From: a virus
Virus record (IMG/VR): IMGVR_UViG_3300042924_004553
Location: 1-46,631 of that record
Strand: one strand, 5' to 3'
Length of the DNA stretch: 46,631 bases
Positions within the stretch are counted from its first letter, which is position 1. The number at the start of each line of letters is the position of its first letter. A program made the position numbers and the translations under genes. The notes under the pieces were generated by a model. The model made no database searches and was not told the origin of the DNA. It worked only from the letters and a program-made list of their open reading frames with translations. Positions 37,581 through 45,870 of this stretch are shown one piece after another.

Positions 37581-39281
37581 ATGGCAACCGAACTAGAACA
37601 AATACAGGCACTACTGGCTGAATTTCGCAGACCCTGCCCCGAAGACGAAGAATATCAAGAGAGATTGGCTGAAGAATTTGGCATAATCATCAATCAACGT
37701 TTCACTGAATATTTTTTAAAAATACGCAGAGTATTGGATCTCAATCAAGACATACCACACATGACACGTGGTTCAGCAGGATCTAGTCTTGTGTGTTATC
37801 TCATGGGTATCACCGATGTTGATCCCATAGAGTGGCGCATACCCCTAGCACGTTTCTTAAATCCTTTCCGTGATGACCTACCTGATGTTGACATTGACGT
37901 TCCACATCATCGTCAAGAACTAGCCATGCAGCGCATATTTGATGCATGGCCGGGTAAAACCGCTAGAATATCCAACTACGTGATGTACAAGGAAAAATCT
38001 GCACGAAGAGAAGCAGCCAAACGGCTGGGAGCCCGTGGTAGACTACCCAAGGAAATTGACTATGCTAAACTGGGTATTGATGTAGAAGAAGCCACTCGCA
38101 TAGAAAAAAAACTCATGGGCAAGAAACGTTGTTTGAGCAAACACTGCGGCGGTGTTATAGTTTTTGATCGTAAACTACCGCAGAGCCTGTTCCGTGAAGA
38201 CAATCTTATTTTGCTGGACAAAAACGAAGTAGAAGATCTTGAGCATCTCAAGGTAGATATCCTGGCCAATCGTGGGCTAAGTCAGCTCATGGAAATTGAT
38301 CCCACTAGAATGATACACGAGTATCCCAAGACCGACGAACTCACAGCTGACCTGTTACAGCGTGGAGATGTGCTGGGTGTTACTCAAGGCGAATCACCTG
38401 CCATGCGCAGACTGTTTCGTGCCATACGTCCTACATCAGTAGAGGACTGTGTGTTTGCCACAGCGTTGGTACGTCCTGTGGCAGTGGAGGGACGCAAAAA
38501 GGCATCGTTCTTTCATGACTGGACCAAGAAGTCTGTGCAGGAGTCTGCCATAGTGTGCGAAGATGATGCTATAGAAAAGATCATGAAGTTAATTGGTGTC
38601 AACGCATACGAAGCTGACATGTATCGTCGTGCTTTTGCCAAACGCAACGAAGAAAAGGTCATGGAGTTTATGTCACGACTAGGTGATCATCCCCAACGTG
38701 AACAAATACGTGCGGAGATGCAGAGTCTCTCGGGCTTTGGCCTATGTCGTGCGCACGCAGTGAATCTTGGCAGGCTGATCTGGGCCTTGGCTTATCAGAA
38801 AGCCCACAATCCTCGCGAGTTCTGGCGAGCAGCTCTCATGCACTGCCAAGGTTCCTATGCACGTTGGGTGTATCGTAACGAAGCCAAACGTGCTGGTTGG
38901 GACCTACGTGAACTGGGCTTTGGCAATTGGATCACAGAAGATCCGGTGGAAAGCTTTGTTGAGCACGGTGCCTGGAACTCACCCGGATTCCTGCCCAACA
39001 TGGGAGTGCGCAATGTCTATCTAGATCGTTTTGAGTTTGCTGGAATCGTGGCCAACAGCCGTGTGTTCAAACGCGATCGCAATCAATATATTCATTTTAT
39101 TACTCTGGGTGTGGGTGAAGGTGAGTATGTGGATCTAATTGTAGACCGTCCGGTACGCTATACCAATGAATCAGTGATTGTGGGTCAAGGTGAAATACGA
39201 GGACGCGACAACAGTCAGTTCTTTCAAGTGAATCGAGGCAACATCAAGTCATTGCCAATCACACAATACCTAGCACAGTAG
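37581..39281 (+). CDS. PHP-less DnaE-type (C-family) DNA polymerase
   Basis: A 566-residue polymerase core matching bacterial Pol III alpha from the palm onward. It begins where DnaE normally leaves its PHP domain (EYQERLAEEFGIIINQ), then RGSAGSSLVCYLMGITDVDPI, RFLNPFRDDLPDVDIDV with catalytic Asp104 and Asp106, KHCGGVIVF (HAGG equivalent), HLKVDILANRGLS with Lys224 and Asp226, GFGLCRAHAVNLGRLIWALA, and a C-terminal OB-like barrel (FEFAGIVANSRVFKR). The first 300 residues of DnaE (PHP) and its C-terminal tail are absent. T4-like phages normally use family B gp43. ATG 37581 follows AAAGG; upstream in-frame ATGs at 37446 lie in the divergent gene. Confidence 0.9.
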   Translation: MATELEQIQALLAEFRRPCPEDEEYQERLAEEFGIIINQRFTEYFLKIRRVLDLNQDIPHMTRGSAGSSLVCYLMGITDVDPIEWRIPLARFLNPFRDDLPDVDIDVPHHRQELAMQRIFDAWPGKTARISNYVMYKEKSARREAAKRLGARGRLPKEIDYAKLGIDVEEATRIEKKLMGKKRCLSKHCGGVIVFDRKLPQSLFREDNLILLDKNEVEDLEHLKVDILANRGLSQLMEIDPTRMIHEYPKTDELTADLLQRGDVLGVTQGESPAMRRLFRAIRPTSVEDCVFATALVRPVAVEGRKKASFFHDWTKKSVQESAIVCEDDAIEKIMKLIGVNAYEADMYRRAFAKRNEEKVMEFMSRLGDHPQREQIRAEMQSLSGFGLCRAHAVNLGRLIWALAYQKAHNPREFWRAALMHCQGSYARWVYRNEAKRAGWDLRELGFGNWITEDPVESFVEHGAWNSPGFLPNMGVRNVYLDRFEFAGIVANSRVFKRDRNQYIHFITLGVGEGEYVDLIVDRPVRYTNESVIVGQGEIRGRDNSQFFQVNRGNIKSLPITQYLAQ

Positions 39282-40247
39282 GTCTTGTTGTGCCAGCGGA
39301 AACAGCTCTCGCCAATTTGTTCCGCGACGTTGATCAAGACTGTCAAGATATTTCACGGTGTCAGGTGTAACACTGCGATAATCTAATACACCCTCGCAGT
39401 CTTGTAATCTATGCTCCACGGGATCTTGAAATCTAGACTGTGTAAAGTTTGTGGCCAACCAGTTTTTTAGATCATCTTGATATCTGCGGTTAAGCACAGA
39501 AACCACAGTGGTCACAGCAAACATACAGTTATTAGACACAGTGCGTTTGTACCATTCAAGATTATCACACACTTGATTCCATTGTGCTGGATATCTGATG
39601 TAGTTGAATCTTGGTCCGATGTCATCAATACTAAAATCAATCTGTACCAAACCAAACTCTGCCCAAAGCTCCAATAGATCACTCTCCGCACGCACAGTGG
39701 CATTGGTGTTGTAGTATATGTGTACCTGATGTGGGTTGGGAATAGCAGCAAGAAACTGCTTGTGCTGTTTGTTCAACAAAGGCTCGCCGCCGTGAAAATG
39801 CACATACTTCAAACCATCCAAGGGCAACTGCTGCCAATAATCATTGCTGTTATGACGTCGTTCTATCAAGGGCAAACGCAGTTCGCTTTTCCAAGCACTG
39901 CTGGCCCAAGGACCACACATCACACAGGCCAAGTTACAGGTATCACCGGTCCAATAATCCAACCGCAATAGATCAACATCTGTATTGTGAATGTTATGAT
40001 CTGTGTACCACTGATTGCTGTTGATGCGTCGACTGGATTGATTAGATGATTCTGCCTGCTGGCAACGTATACAAGCACTGGGCCATGTGCCAGATTGCCA
40101 TTGACTGCGTATGTTTACCAAGTAAGGATCGTGGTAAAAATCCAAGCTTTGCACCGGGCGAGATTCAGCAATACAACAAGGTGCTATGCGAAGTTCACCG
40201 CCTTCACGACTGATGCTGACATTCTTGAAAGCATCAACGCAGGTCAT
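39270..40247 (-). CDS. Radical SAM protein with twitch-like N-terminus
   Basis: A 325-residue radical SAM enzyme. The [4Fe-4S] site is CNLACVMC (Cys104, Cys108, Cys111); FHGGEPLLN follows; and a barrel strand IDFSIDDIGPRFNYIR fits. An N-terminal Cys pair (Cys24/25) and ACIRCQQAE (Cys59, Cys62) form a likely additional iron site of the twitch/SPASM type, though placed ahead of the SAM motif. Phage members of this group are known from marine viruses and have no proven substrate; peptide or protein modification is plausible. Overlaps helicase by 4 bases and converges with the polymerase (12-base overlap). Confidence 0.85.
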   Translation of the reverse strand: MTCVDAFKNVSISREGGELRIAPCCIAESRPVQSLDFYHDPYLVNIRSQWQSGTWPSACIRCQQAESSNQSSRRINSNQWYTDHNIHNTDVDLLRLDYWTGDTCNLACVMCGPWASSAWKSELRLPLIERRHNSNDYWQQLPLDGLKYVHFHGGEPLLNKQHKQFLAAIPNPHQVHIYYNTNATVRAESDLLELWAEFGLVQIDFSIDDIGPRFNYIRYPAQWNQVCDNLEWYKRTVSNNCMFAVTTVVSVLNRRYQDDLKNWLATNFTQSRFQDPVEHRLQDCEGVLDYRSVTPDTVKYLDSLDQRRGTNWRELFPLAQQDLLC

Positions 40248-41650
40248 TGCTGTTTGATCTTACCCAAGAGCTGTTTGAGCTTGGCGCTTTGTACATCAGC
40301 TGTGATCTTACCCGGTTCATCAGGCACTGTGGCGTTTTCTTCACCATCAGACAGTTTACTGGTAGCCTTGAGACTTTCGTAAATGCTGGGCGCACGTTTT
40401 TTGAATTCTTGATAATCTGAGTCTTCTGCAAGATCGCGTATGCGCAGACTTTCAATGTCAAACTCTAGTTCAACTTTTTGCCCCACACCAGAACTGCTAC
40501 GTGTTTTCATTAACTGCAATTGATAGCGACCTTTTTCGCGCATGGCTCGAGAAGTAAAGATACCAAACACATTATCTGCTGTGTTGATTTTTGAAATACC
40601 ACCCGAGATATGACTATGGTCAAATTCAATTTCTTCAACTGCTGAACGATTCAATTGCGATGCTGTGACAAACAATATGTTGAGTTCTCTAGCAAGATTT
40701 CGAAGTTCCTCACTCACATACTTGTCTTTCACAAACAGATCATTGGGGCTAACCTTGGCACTCACTGGCATCAAGAGATCCAAGTAATCCACGCACAAAA
40801 AGTCTGCCTTGAGTCCTGTTTGTATTTGTAGTTCTTTGAGATAAGCACGTATGTCATTCACAGTGCTTTGAGCAGGCATGTATTTGACCTGTAGTTTGCC
40901 CGACTTCTTGGCCACCATCTTGACTTTCATTTCCACTGTGTCAAGATCTTTGAAAATATCTTTGGCCGCTGTGTTGGTTAACATACTATCAATGCGATAA
41001 GAGCACAGACCTTCTGCCAGTTCCAGTGTGATATACACACCGCTGAGTCCAGCTGTGACCCAGTTCACAGCAAGATTTTGCATAAACAGACTTTTACCTG
41101 AACCAGAACCTCCTGCAAAAATTTGCAGTTCGCCACGATTGAAACCACCATACAACAGTTTGTCCAGAGCAGGCCAACCTGTGGAGTTCTGACCATTGTT
41201 GCTTTTCAGTGCCATCAATCGACCTCGAGGATCAGCAAAATAGTCTGTGCCCATGTCCTTGGTAAGACTTATTTGCACAGCATCCTTGATCAGTTTTTCC
41301 ACAGGATCAAAGTTGCCTTTCTCTAGAAGATCAGCTGCTTTGAGAATAGCACGTTCTAGTTCTTGACGACGTGTAAAGCCTTCAAACTCTTCCAACAACC
41401 AATCAAAGTGACCTTCATTGAGATCGGGCACTGGCAACAGTTTGACACCTGTGGCAGCAGAGATCTGCGCACGGTCAGGCATGGTCTTGTGTTGATCACA
41501 GTGATCCTTGATAAACTTGGCCGCGGATCTTAGACTGCGATCAAAGTTTTCTGGATTGAAGATATTTTGTACCCGCACATAGCTCTGTGCGTCTTCTAGC
41601 ATCATCTCTAGAAACAAACGCTGTACATCAATGTTGTAGTCTTTAATCAT
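40244..41650 (-). CDS. Replicative DNA helicase (DnaB/gp41-like)
   Basis: A 468-residue hexameric helicase that unwinds DNA at the fork. Walker A GGSGSGKSLFMQNLA and preceding YGGFNRGELQIFAG are the RecA-fold ATPase site, followed by FLCVDYLDLLMP (Walker B) and LFVTASQLNRSAVEE (motif H3); SHISGGISKINTADNVFGI and the KTRSSSGVGQ arginine finger area come later. The N-terminal domain (residues 1-130) is helical as in gp41/DnaB. ATG 41650 (MIKDYNIDV) follows the upstream stop by 10 bases; a TTG at 41689 is the alternative. Works with the primase at 42373. Confidence 0.93.
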   Translation of the reverse strand: MIKDYNIDVQRLFLEMMLEDAQSYVRVQNIFNPENFDRSLRSAAKFIKDHCDQHKTMPDRAQISAATGVKLLPVPDLNEGHFDWLLEEFEGFTRRQELERAILKAADLLEKGNFDPVEKLIKDAVQISLTKDMGTDYFADPRGRLMALKSNNGQNSTGWPALDKLLYGGFNRGELQIFAGGSGSGKSLFMQNLAVNWVTAGLSGVYITLELAEGLCSYRIDSMLTNTAAKDIFKDLDTVEMKVKMVAKKSGKLQVKYMPAQSTVNDIRAYLKELQIQTGLKADFLCVDYLDLLMPVSAKVSPNDLFVKDKYVSEELRNLARELNILFVTASQLNRSAVEEIEFDHSHISGGISKINTADNVFGIFTSRAMREKGRYQLQLMKTRSSSGVGQKVELEFDIESLRIRDLAEDSDYQEFKKRAPSIYESLKATSKLSDGEENATVPDEPGKITADVQSAKLKQLLGKIKQQ

Positions 41651-41660
41651 CGTGCAGTAG

Positions 41661-42413
41661 TTATTGAGAATCTGTGTTGAGCTTGACAAACCTAGGCCAA
41701 AGCGATTGTTCTAAAAAATATTCATTACCAGCAGCACCATGATGTCCGGCCCAACCGTGTTGCTCAAAGTCTGCGGGAGGATTTATATCAATGTTGATTC
41801 CGCGATAGGTGTGATCAAACAAAATACACCTAGGATGTTTTAAACAGTAGTCTAACAAAAATTCACTGGGAGGCCAATGATTGTTTTTGTCCCAAGGCTG
41901 TTCAAGATTGATTATAAAATACTCTGCTTGCACACTGTCTAGCCATTGAGTCAATAAGAATACCTGTCGCATGGCCTGCACTTCAGTCCATGTACGCATG
42001 TGATATGCCACAGTGGTACCTTGTTCGTAACCATGCAGACTGATCAAGCTCCTGTGGCACAACACATCAAACTCTTCTTCCATCCACGTGTCTGTGAAAA
42101 ACCTTCTAGCAGTGTAGGCAGTGTTTTTGAAATCGTCAAACACTGTGATACGTTCCAAGGGCGGTATGCCTATTAACAACACATCATGCTGCCAATCGTA
42201 TTGCTGGTGACAACCAATCACCAGTTGCATCACACTGTCAAAACTGTTTTTTCTACGTGAGCAATTATTGACCAAGGGTATCTGTGCCCGATGTGCAAAT
42301 TCTCCCCAGAAGCTTTCGCTGGGATGCACACACTCATAGGGAGTGGTGTAACTGTCTCCGAATACCCAAAGTTTATGCCAGTTTCTTTTCAATTTGTCTT
42401 TTACGCAGTTCAA
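41661..42413 (-). CDS. SGNH/GDSL hydrolase-like protein (copy 2)
   Basis: A protein of up to 250 residues with LWVFGDSYTTPYE (block I Ser about 21) near the N-terminus and a C-terminal GWAGHHGAAGNEYF that fits the catalytic His region. Intermediate VLLIGIPPLER resembles strand/oxyanion segments of the family. The frame opens with a TTG at 42413 or 42392 because its start lies inside the primase 3' end (41-base overlap); no ATG serves, and the exact start is uncertain. Substrate unknown. It separates helicase and primase. Confidence 0.6.
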   Translation of the reverse strand: MNCVKDKLKRNWHKLWVFGDSYTTPYECVHPSESFWGEFAHRAQIPLVNNCSRRKNSFDSVMQLVIGCHQQYDWQHDVLLIGIPPLERITVFDDFKNTAYTARRFFTDTWMEEEFDVLCHRSLISLHGYEQGTTVAYHMRTWTEVQAMRQVFLLTQWLDSVQAEYFIINLEQPWDKNNHWPPSEFLLDYCLKHPRCILFDHTYRGINIDINPPADFEQHGWAGHHGAAGNEYFLEQSLWPRFVKLNTDSQ

Positions 42414-43356
42414 TTTTGAGCTTGGTACTCAAGCAATTCTGCATGATTTGCAGCAGTGTTGCAAGGCGTCCCTGTGTTCTCACAGCATCATTCACGTCTT
42501 TGATATCTTCTGGCCAGTCTGGCATGCTAACGCTCCATCCCAGTTCTATGGCTCTGTCCACCAATTTCATACCTGTTGTGTCTTGATCAGGTACCACTAT
42601 GACCTGTCTGTTAAGATTGCGAATCATCTTGACCTGCGCATCATTTACTTCGGCATGTAACACGGCTACCCCACCGATGCTCAGTGCATCAAATACACCT
42701 TCGGTCACAATCACATACTGCCAGCTTGTGTGTTGCAAGTCCACACCAAACACATATCCATGCTGCATGTCGTGAATGTATTTGGGAATACGCTTGTCCA
42801 ACATTCTACAGGTATAGCCAACAATGATATTGTCATAGGTAAATGGCACGATTACCTGTGGTCTAGTCCAATGCACACTGTCATTGATTTTCACTGTCAT
42901 TATAGGAAAATCCAAAGGTACATGACGGTCACGACAGTACTGCCATTCTAGTTGATGTTCAGGTGTAACCAACTCCGCAGCAGGTGGCAGTTCTTTTTCT
43001 TCGAAATGTATGCCAGAAATCACATTGGCTGTGCGTGTGCGATCATCAATGATTCCTTGCATGCTGCGATACTTGAGACTCTCAAGATTTATACGCTCAA
43101 TTTCTTGCTGTGGTACATTGAACCAGGTCAGCAGCTTTCTGGCCTTGAAGCTTAGATTACGTCCGGGCACAAAACTCGCTGTGTATCCGCAGTTAAAACA
43201 ATGATAGCTCCAACTTTGGTCAGCAATTTTCATGCCGCCACGTTGCCGACGATCGGCAGTCTCCCCGTTGTGTACACAACAGGGTGCGTTGAATGAAATC
43301 CAGCCCGAGCTTGTGCTTTTTCTCTTGGCTGGCAAATAATTGGTTACGTCGATCAC
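42373..43356 (-). CDS. DNA primase (gp61-like)
   Basis: A 327-residue primase making RNA primers with the helicase. It has an N-terminal zinc site (CCVHNGE...SYHCFNCGYTA: Cys, His, Cys, Cys), a TOPRIM domain with VTEGVFDALSIGG (Glu) and VVPDQDTTGMKLVDRAIELGW (DxD), and a helical C-terminus rich in Lys. Shorter than DnaG but like T4-type phage primases in size. Start is GTG 43356, overlapping the upstream stop by 4 bases (GTGA). Neighbours: helicase downstream and SGNH genes on either side. Confidence 0.9.
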   Translation of the reverse strand: MIDVTNYLPAKRKSTSSGWISFNAPCCVHNGETADRRQRGGMKIADQSWSYHCFNCGYTASFVPGRNLSFKARKLLTWFNVPQQEIERINLESLKYRSMQGIIDDRTRTANVISGIHFEEKELPPAAELVTPEHQLEWQYCRDRHVPLDFPIMTVKINDSVHWTRPQVIVPFTYDNIIVGYTCRMLDKRIPKYIHDMQHGYVFGVDLQHTSWQYVIVTEGVFDALSIGGVAVLHAEVNDAQVKMIRNLNRQVIVVPDQDTTGMKLVDRAIELGWSVSMPDWPEDIKDVNDAVRTQGRLATLLQIMQNCLSTKLKIELRKRQIEKKLA

Positions 43357-44075
43357 AATGCTATTATAGCACGATCTATCTCAGTAATCAACAGATCACG
43401 GATGACCTGGTGTCCTTTTTCGTTGGGATGACTATGTTCACAGGACAAGTTTGAATCTTGACAAATCAAATTCTGGAGAGATCGGTCGGTTAATACTGAG
43501 TTAGTAGCACAGTCTGGTATTGGAGGATCAATACTGCAAAATTGAAGAACCGCGGCATGGTATGTTTGTACACCTTGCCAAAACATCAAAGACTCTTGAT
43601 ATCTTAGAATTCTAAGTTCAAGACAATCGGTCAAGGTAAAGTGTTGCTTGACCATACTTGACCATTCAGATTCAACATCAGCCTTGGCATGGTGTACCCA
43701 AGAACTATGAACGAATTTATGCCAAGGTGGATCATTGGCAAACATGTGCCTACGACGATTGTAGTAACTTTCGCGATTAGCCCCTGTGTGGCATACTAAT
43801 ACTAAACAACGATTCAAAGGCAAAACTTCGTGTTGTTTCCACCATAGATAACACCATTTGGCGCTTTGCATGCTGCCGCCGGGCCATCCAAAGTTTTCAC
43901 AAGGAACTTGATAGTGTTGTGCCAAAAGACCTAGAAAACAATTTTGTTCTCTATATTTGATGTTTTCTTGCCAGTAAGGTTCAGGACAAGTGTGCTTTGC
44001 TTTGAGCATAGGGTCAACTAGTTCGTCTCCCCACATGAATGAATCACCAAATCCTACAATTTTGTCAAACTTCAT
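43353..44075 (-). CDS. SGNH/GDSL hydrolase-like protein (copy 3)
   Basis: A 240-residue protein: VGFGDSFMWGDEL (Ser12 as nucleophile), NFGWPGGSMQSAKW (block II Gly), and CEHSHPNEKGHQVIRDLL, whose D/S-x-x-H-P-N-x-x-G-H ending is the classic SGNH block V with catalytic His. Of the three copies it fits the family best. Substrate unknown; ester hydrolysis of host surface polymers is one possibility. TAATG one-base overlap with the upstream gene. Confidence 0.75.
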   Translation of the reverse strand: MKFDKIVGFGDSFMWGDELVDPMLKAKHTCPEPYWQENIKYREQNCFLGLLAQHYQVPCENFGWPGGSMQSAKWCYLWWKQHEVLPLNRCLVLVCHTGANRESYYNRRRHMFANDPPWHKFVHSSWVHHAKADVESEWSSMVKQHFTLTDCLELRILRYQESLMFWQGVQTYHAAVLQFCSIDPPIPDCATNSVLTDRSLQNLICQDSNLSCEHSHPNEKGHQVIRDLLITEIDRAIIAL

Positions 44076-44455
44076 TAATAATCAAAACGAACTTCGTAGG
44101 TTGAAGTGAGATAATCTACCTTGCCAGCTTGAAAGTCTACCATATGAGCTCTAATCCAGGTATATTCTCCAAATATTAGAAAGCTGGTGGTCAAGGTGTT
44201 TAGTGTGCTGTCATTGAGATCAATAGATCCTAGATCAACCCATGCGGATGCTAATGGTATTGCGCCTAGAGTTCCTTGAATAAACACAGTGCCTTGAAAG
44301 TTTTCCACTCGCATTTCAATGGTCTGCACTGCTTCATAACCTTGATAGTAACCATTGCCTTTGCCTGCCTCGGTGTAGAATGCAAGACTTGATCCGTCGT
44401 AGTTACCGTTAGGCACGCCATTCTGAAGATTTTGTAGTAATATTGTTGTAGCCAC
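44075..44455 (-). CDS. Phage virion protein, hypothetical
   Basis: A 126-residue beta-rich protein from GTG 44455 (MATTILLQNLQNGVPNGNYDGS), with WVDLGSIDLNDSTLNTL and FGEYTWIRAHMVDFQAGKVDYL. Similar sandwich-like proteins, binding or decorating fibres, are common downstream of fibre genes in T4-like phages. GTG is chosen because it begins 5 bases after the upstream stop (AGG nearby), and the earlier frame lies in the upstream gene. Function unknown. Confidence 0.65.
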   Translation of the reverse strand: MATTILLQNLQNGVPNGNYDGSSLAFYTEAGKGNGYYQGYEAVQTIEMRVENFQGTVFIQGTLGAIPLASAWVDLGSIDLNDSTLNTLTTSFLIFGEYTWIRAHMVDFQAGKVDYLTSTYEVRFDY

Positions 44456-44460
44456 TGTAG

Positions 44461-45471
44461 TTACCTGTATAAAATGTCCAACACAGCACCACCATCTATT
44501 ACCACAGTGCCACATTCAGTGCCACCAATCGCTAATGGGGTGTAGCCTTCGCCGCCGTCAACCACTGTGATACTTTGTACTCCACCTGCGTCATTAACGG
44601 TGCTTGTGGCCACAGCACCTGAGCCGTTGCCAAATATTCTAATTCTTGGTGGTGCCAAATAGCTGTAGCCTGCGGAGGTGACGTCTATGCTAGTGATAAC
44701 ACCATCTGTGGCGGTAACACTGGCCTGGGCACTGTAACCCAGTCTATTGTCAAAAGCAATTCTTAGCCTGTCATAGTAGCCGGTCACAGAGTACACTTTC
44801 CAACCTGATTCAGCTGCATATTCATAGCTATAACTCGCATCTACCCACTCAAGTTCGTCATCCTGTTTGCCCTGAAACTTAATAGTGCCTGTGTACACAT
44901 CTAACAGCATTTCAAAAGTGGTATTGAAACTAGGTTGTAGAACCTCACTGCTGTAGTACTGCGCCTGTCCTTGTGAATCGCCGGGCGGGCCATAAATTGT
45001 TGGTACAGAGAGATGCTGACTGGCAATGGGCTTGGGAGCCACACTGTCCATGATGTTTAGATCACCTCTAGCACCAGCGTTGTCGTCTACATACGCTGCT
45101 TCTATATAGTTGCCCTGAGCACGAATAATACTATAGCTGGCAGGCTGTGCTAATAAACCATCAGTGTCACGACTGCTGATTACTACCTTGACTCTACCCT
45201 TGGTGGGTGCAATGATTTCCATGGGTTTTTCAAACAGCAGCACAACACCCTCTTGATCAATGATACGAAAAACAAAGTTGCTGCCAGTGATGTTGACGGG
45301 CTTTTGATCTTGATTGATAAACTCAAACAACAACACGTTGTCAACACCACGATTAACTGTTAATGATTTTGCATACACGGGCTCATACCTCGCTGTGAAA
45401 TAACTTCCATTGGTCTCAACCAAAAGTACACGGGCTTTTTGCTGGTATAAGTACGCTGTGGTTGAATACAT
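44461..45471 (-). CDS. Fibre/baseplate protein with BppU-like N-terminus
   Basis: A 336-residue protein from ATG 45471 (GGAG ahead). The N-terminal domain (VNRGVDNVLLFEFINQDQKPVNITGSNFVFRI) is an immunoglobulin-like fold reminiscent of baseplate upper protein BppU N-termini. The C-terminal half has a repeat-like GVITSIDVTSAGYSYLAPP and GVQSITVVDGGEGYTP, a beta-strand repeat common in phage fibres. The 38 upstream codons in the open frame (to 45585) overlap the divergent gene and are discounted. Probably a tail adsorption component. Confidence 0.75.
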   Translation of the reverse strand: MYSTTAYLYQQKARVLLVETNGSYFTARYEPVYAKSLTVNRGVDNVLLFEFINQDQKPVNITGSNFVFRIIDQEGVVLLFEKPMEIIAPTKGRVKVVISSRDTDGLLAQPASYSIIRAQGNYIEAAYVDDNAGARGDLNIMDSVAPKPIASQHLSVPTIYGPPGDSQGQAQYYSSEVLQPSFNTTFEMLLDVYTGTIKFQGKQDDELEWVDASYSYEYAAESGWKVYSVTGYYDRLRIAFDNRLGYSAQASVTATDGVITSIDVTSAGYSYLAPPRIRIFGNGSGAVATSTVNDAGGVQSITVVDGGEGYTPLAIGGTECGTVVIDGGAVLDILYR

Positions 45472-45487
45472 AAGGATCTCCGAATAA

Positions 45488-45495
45488 TATTTATG
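45488..45495 (-). promoter_or_regulatory. CATAAATA late-type promoter motif
   Basis: CATAAATA at 45495-45488, 17 bases before the fibre gene ATG at 45471, with GGAG between. It overlaps the start codon of the divergent gene at 45493. One mismatch to TATAAATA. Confidence 0.45.
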
Positions 45496-45870
45496 GGCAG
45501 AGAATTTTTTGATAGGCTGGCTGAAAAATACCCATTTATCACACTTTGTGTGTATGCTGATGCAGAATACGTGGGAGTAGTGCAAAACAGGGACGAAACA
45601 ATCACCACTATCTATGATTTTGGGGCACTAGTGTCTCAGGATCAAAAACAGCGGTTTATTGAACTGGCCAACGTTTGGTGGTGGGAAAGCAATCGCAGCA
45701 TACCCATAAACATATTCCTGCGCGGAGATTGGGACGAATTTAGACACTGTTTGCGTACCTTTATGAATCGTGATCTAATGATTATTCACGGTCCTGTGTG
45801 CAGCCTCAACGACATCAGCAAAAAGCGCACCAAGCGCAAGAGCATTACATTAGTCAGACGTATTGACTAG
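45493..45870 (+). CDS. Hypothetical protein
   Basis: A 125-residue soluble protein beginning MGREFFDRLAEKYPFITLCVYADAEYVGVVQNRD, with a TTIYDFGALVSQDQKQRF region and a basic C-terminus (KKRTKRKSITLVRR). It resembles a small conserved phage protein of unknown role that I recall from T4-like marine phages. It converges with the small DnaE-like gene with a 21-base overlap and has no clear ribosome-binding site. Confidence 0.7.
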   Translation: MGREFFDRLAEKYPFITLCVYADAEYVGVVQNRDETITTIYDFGALVSQDQKQRFIELANVWWWESNRSIPINIFLRGDWDEFRHCLRTFMNRDLMIIHGPVCSLNDISKKRTKRKSITLVRRID

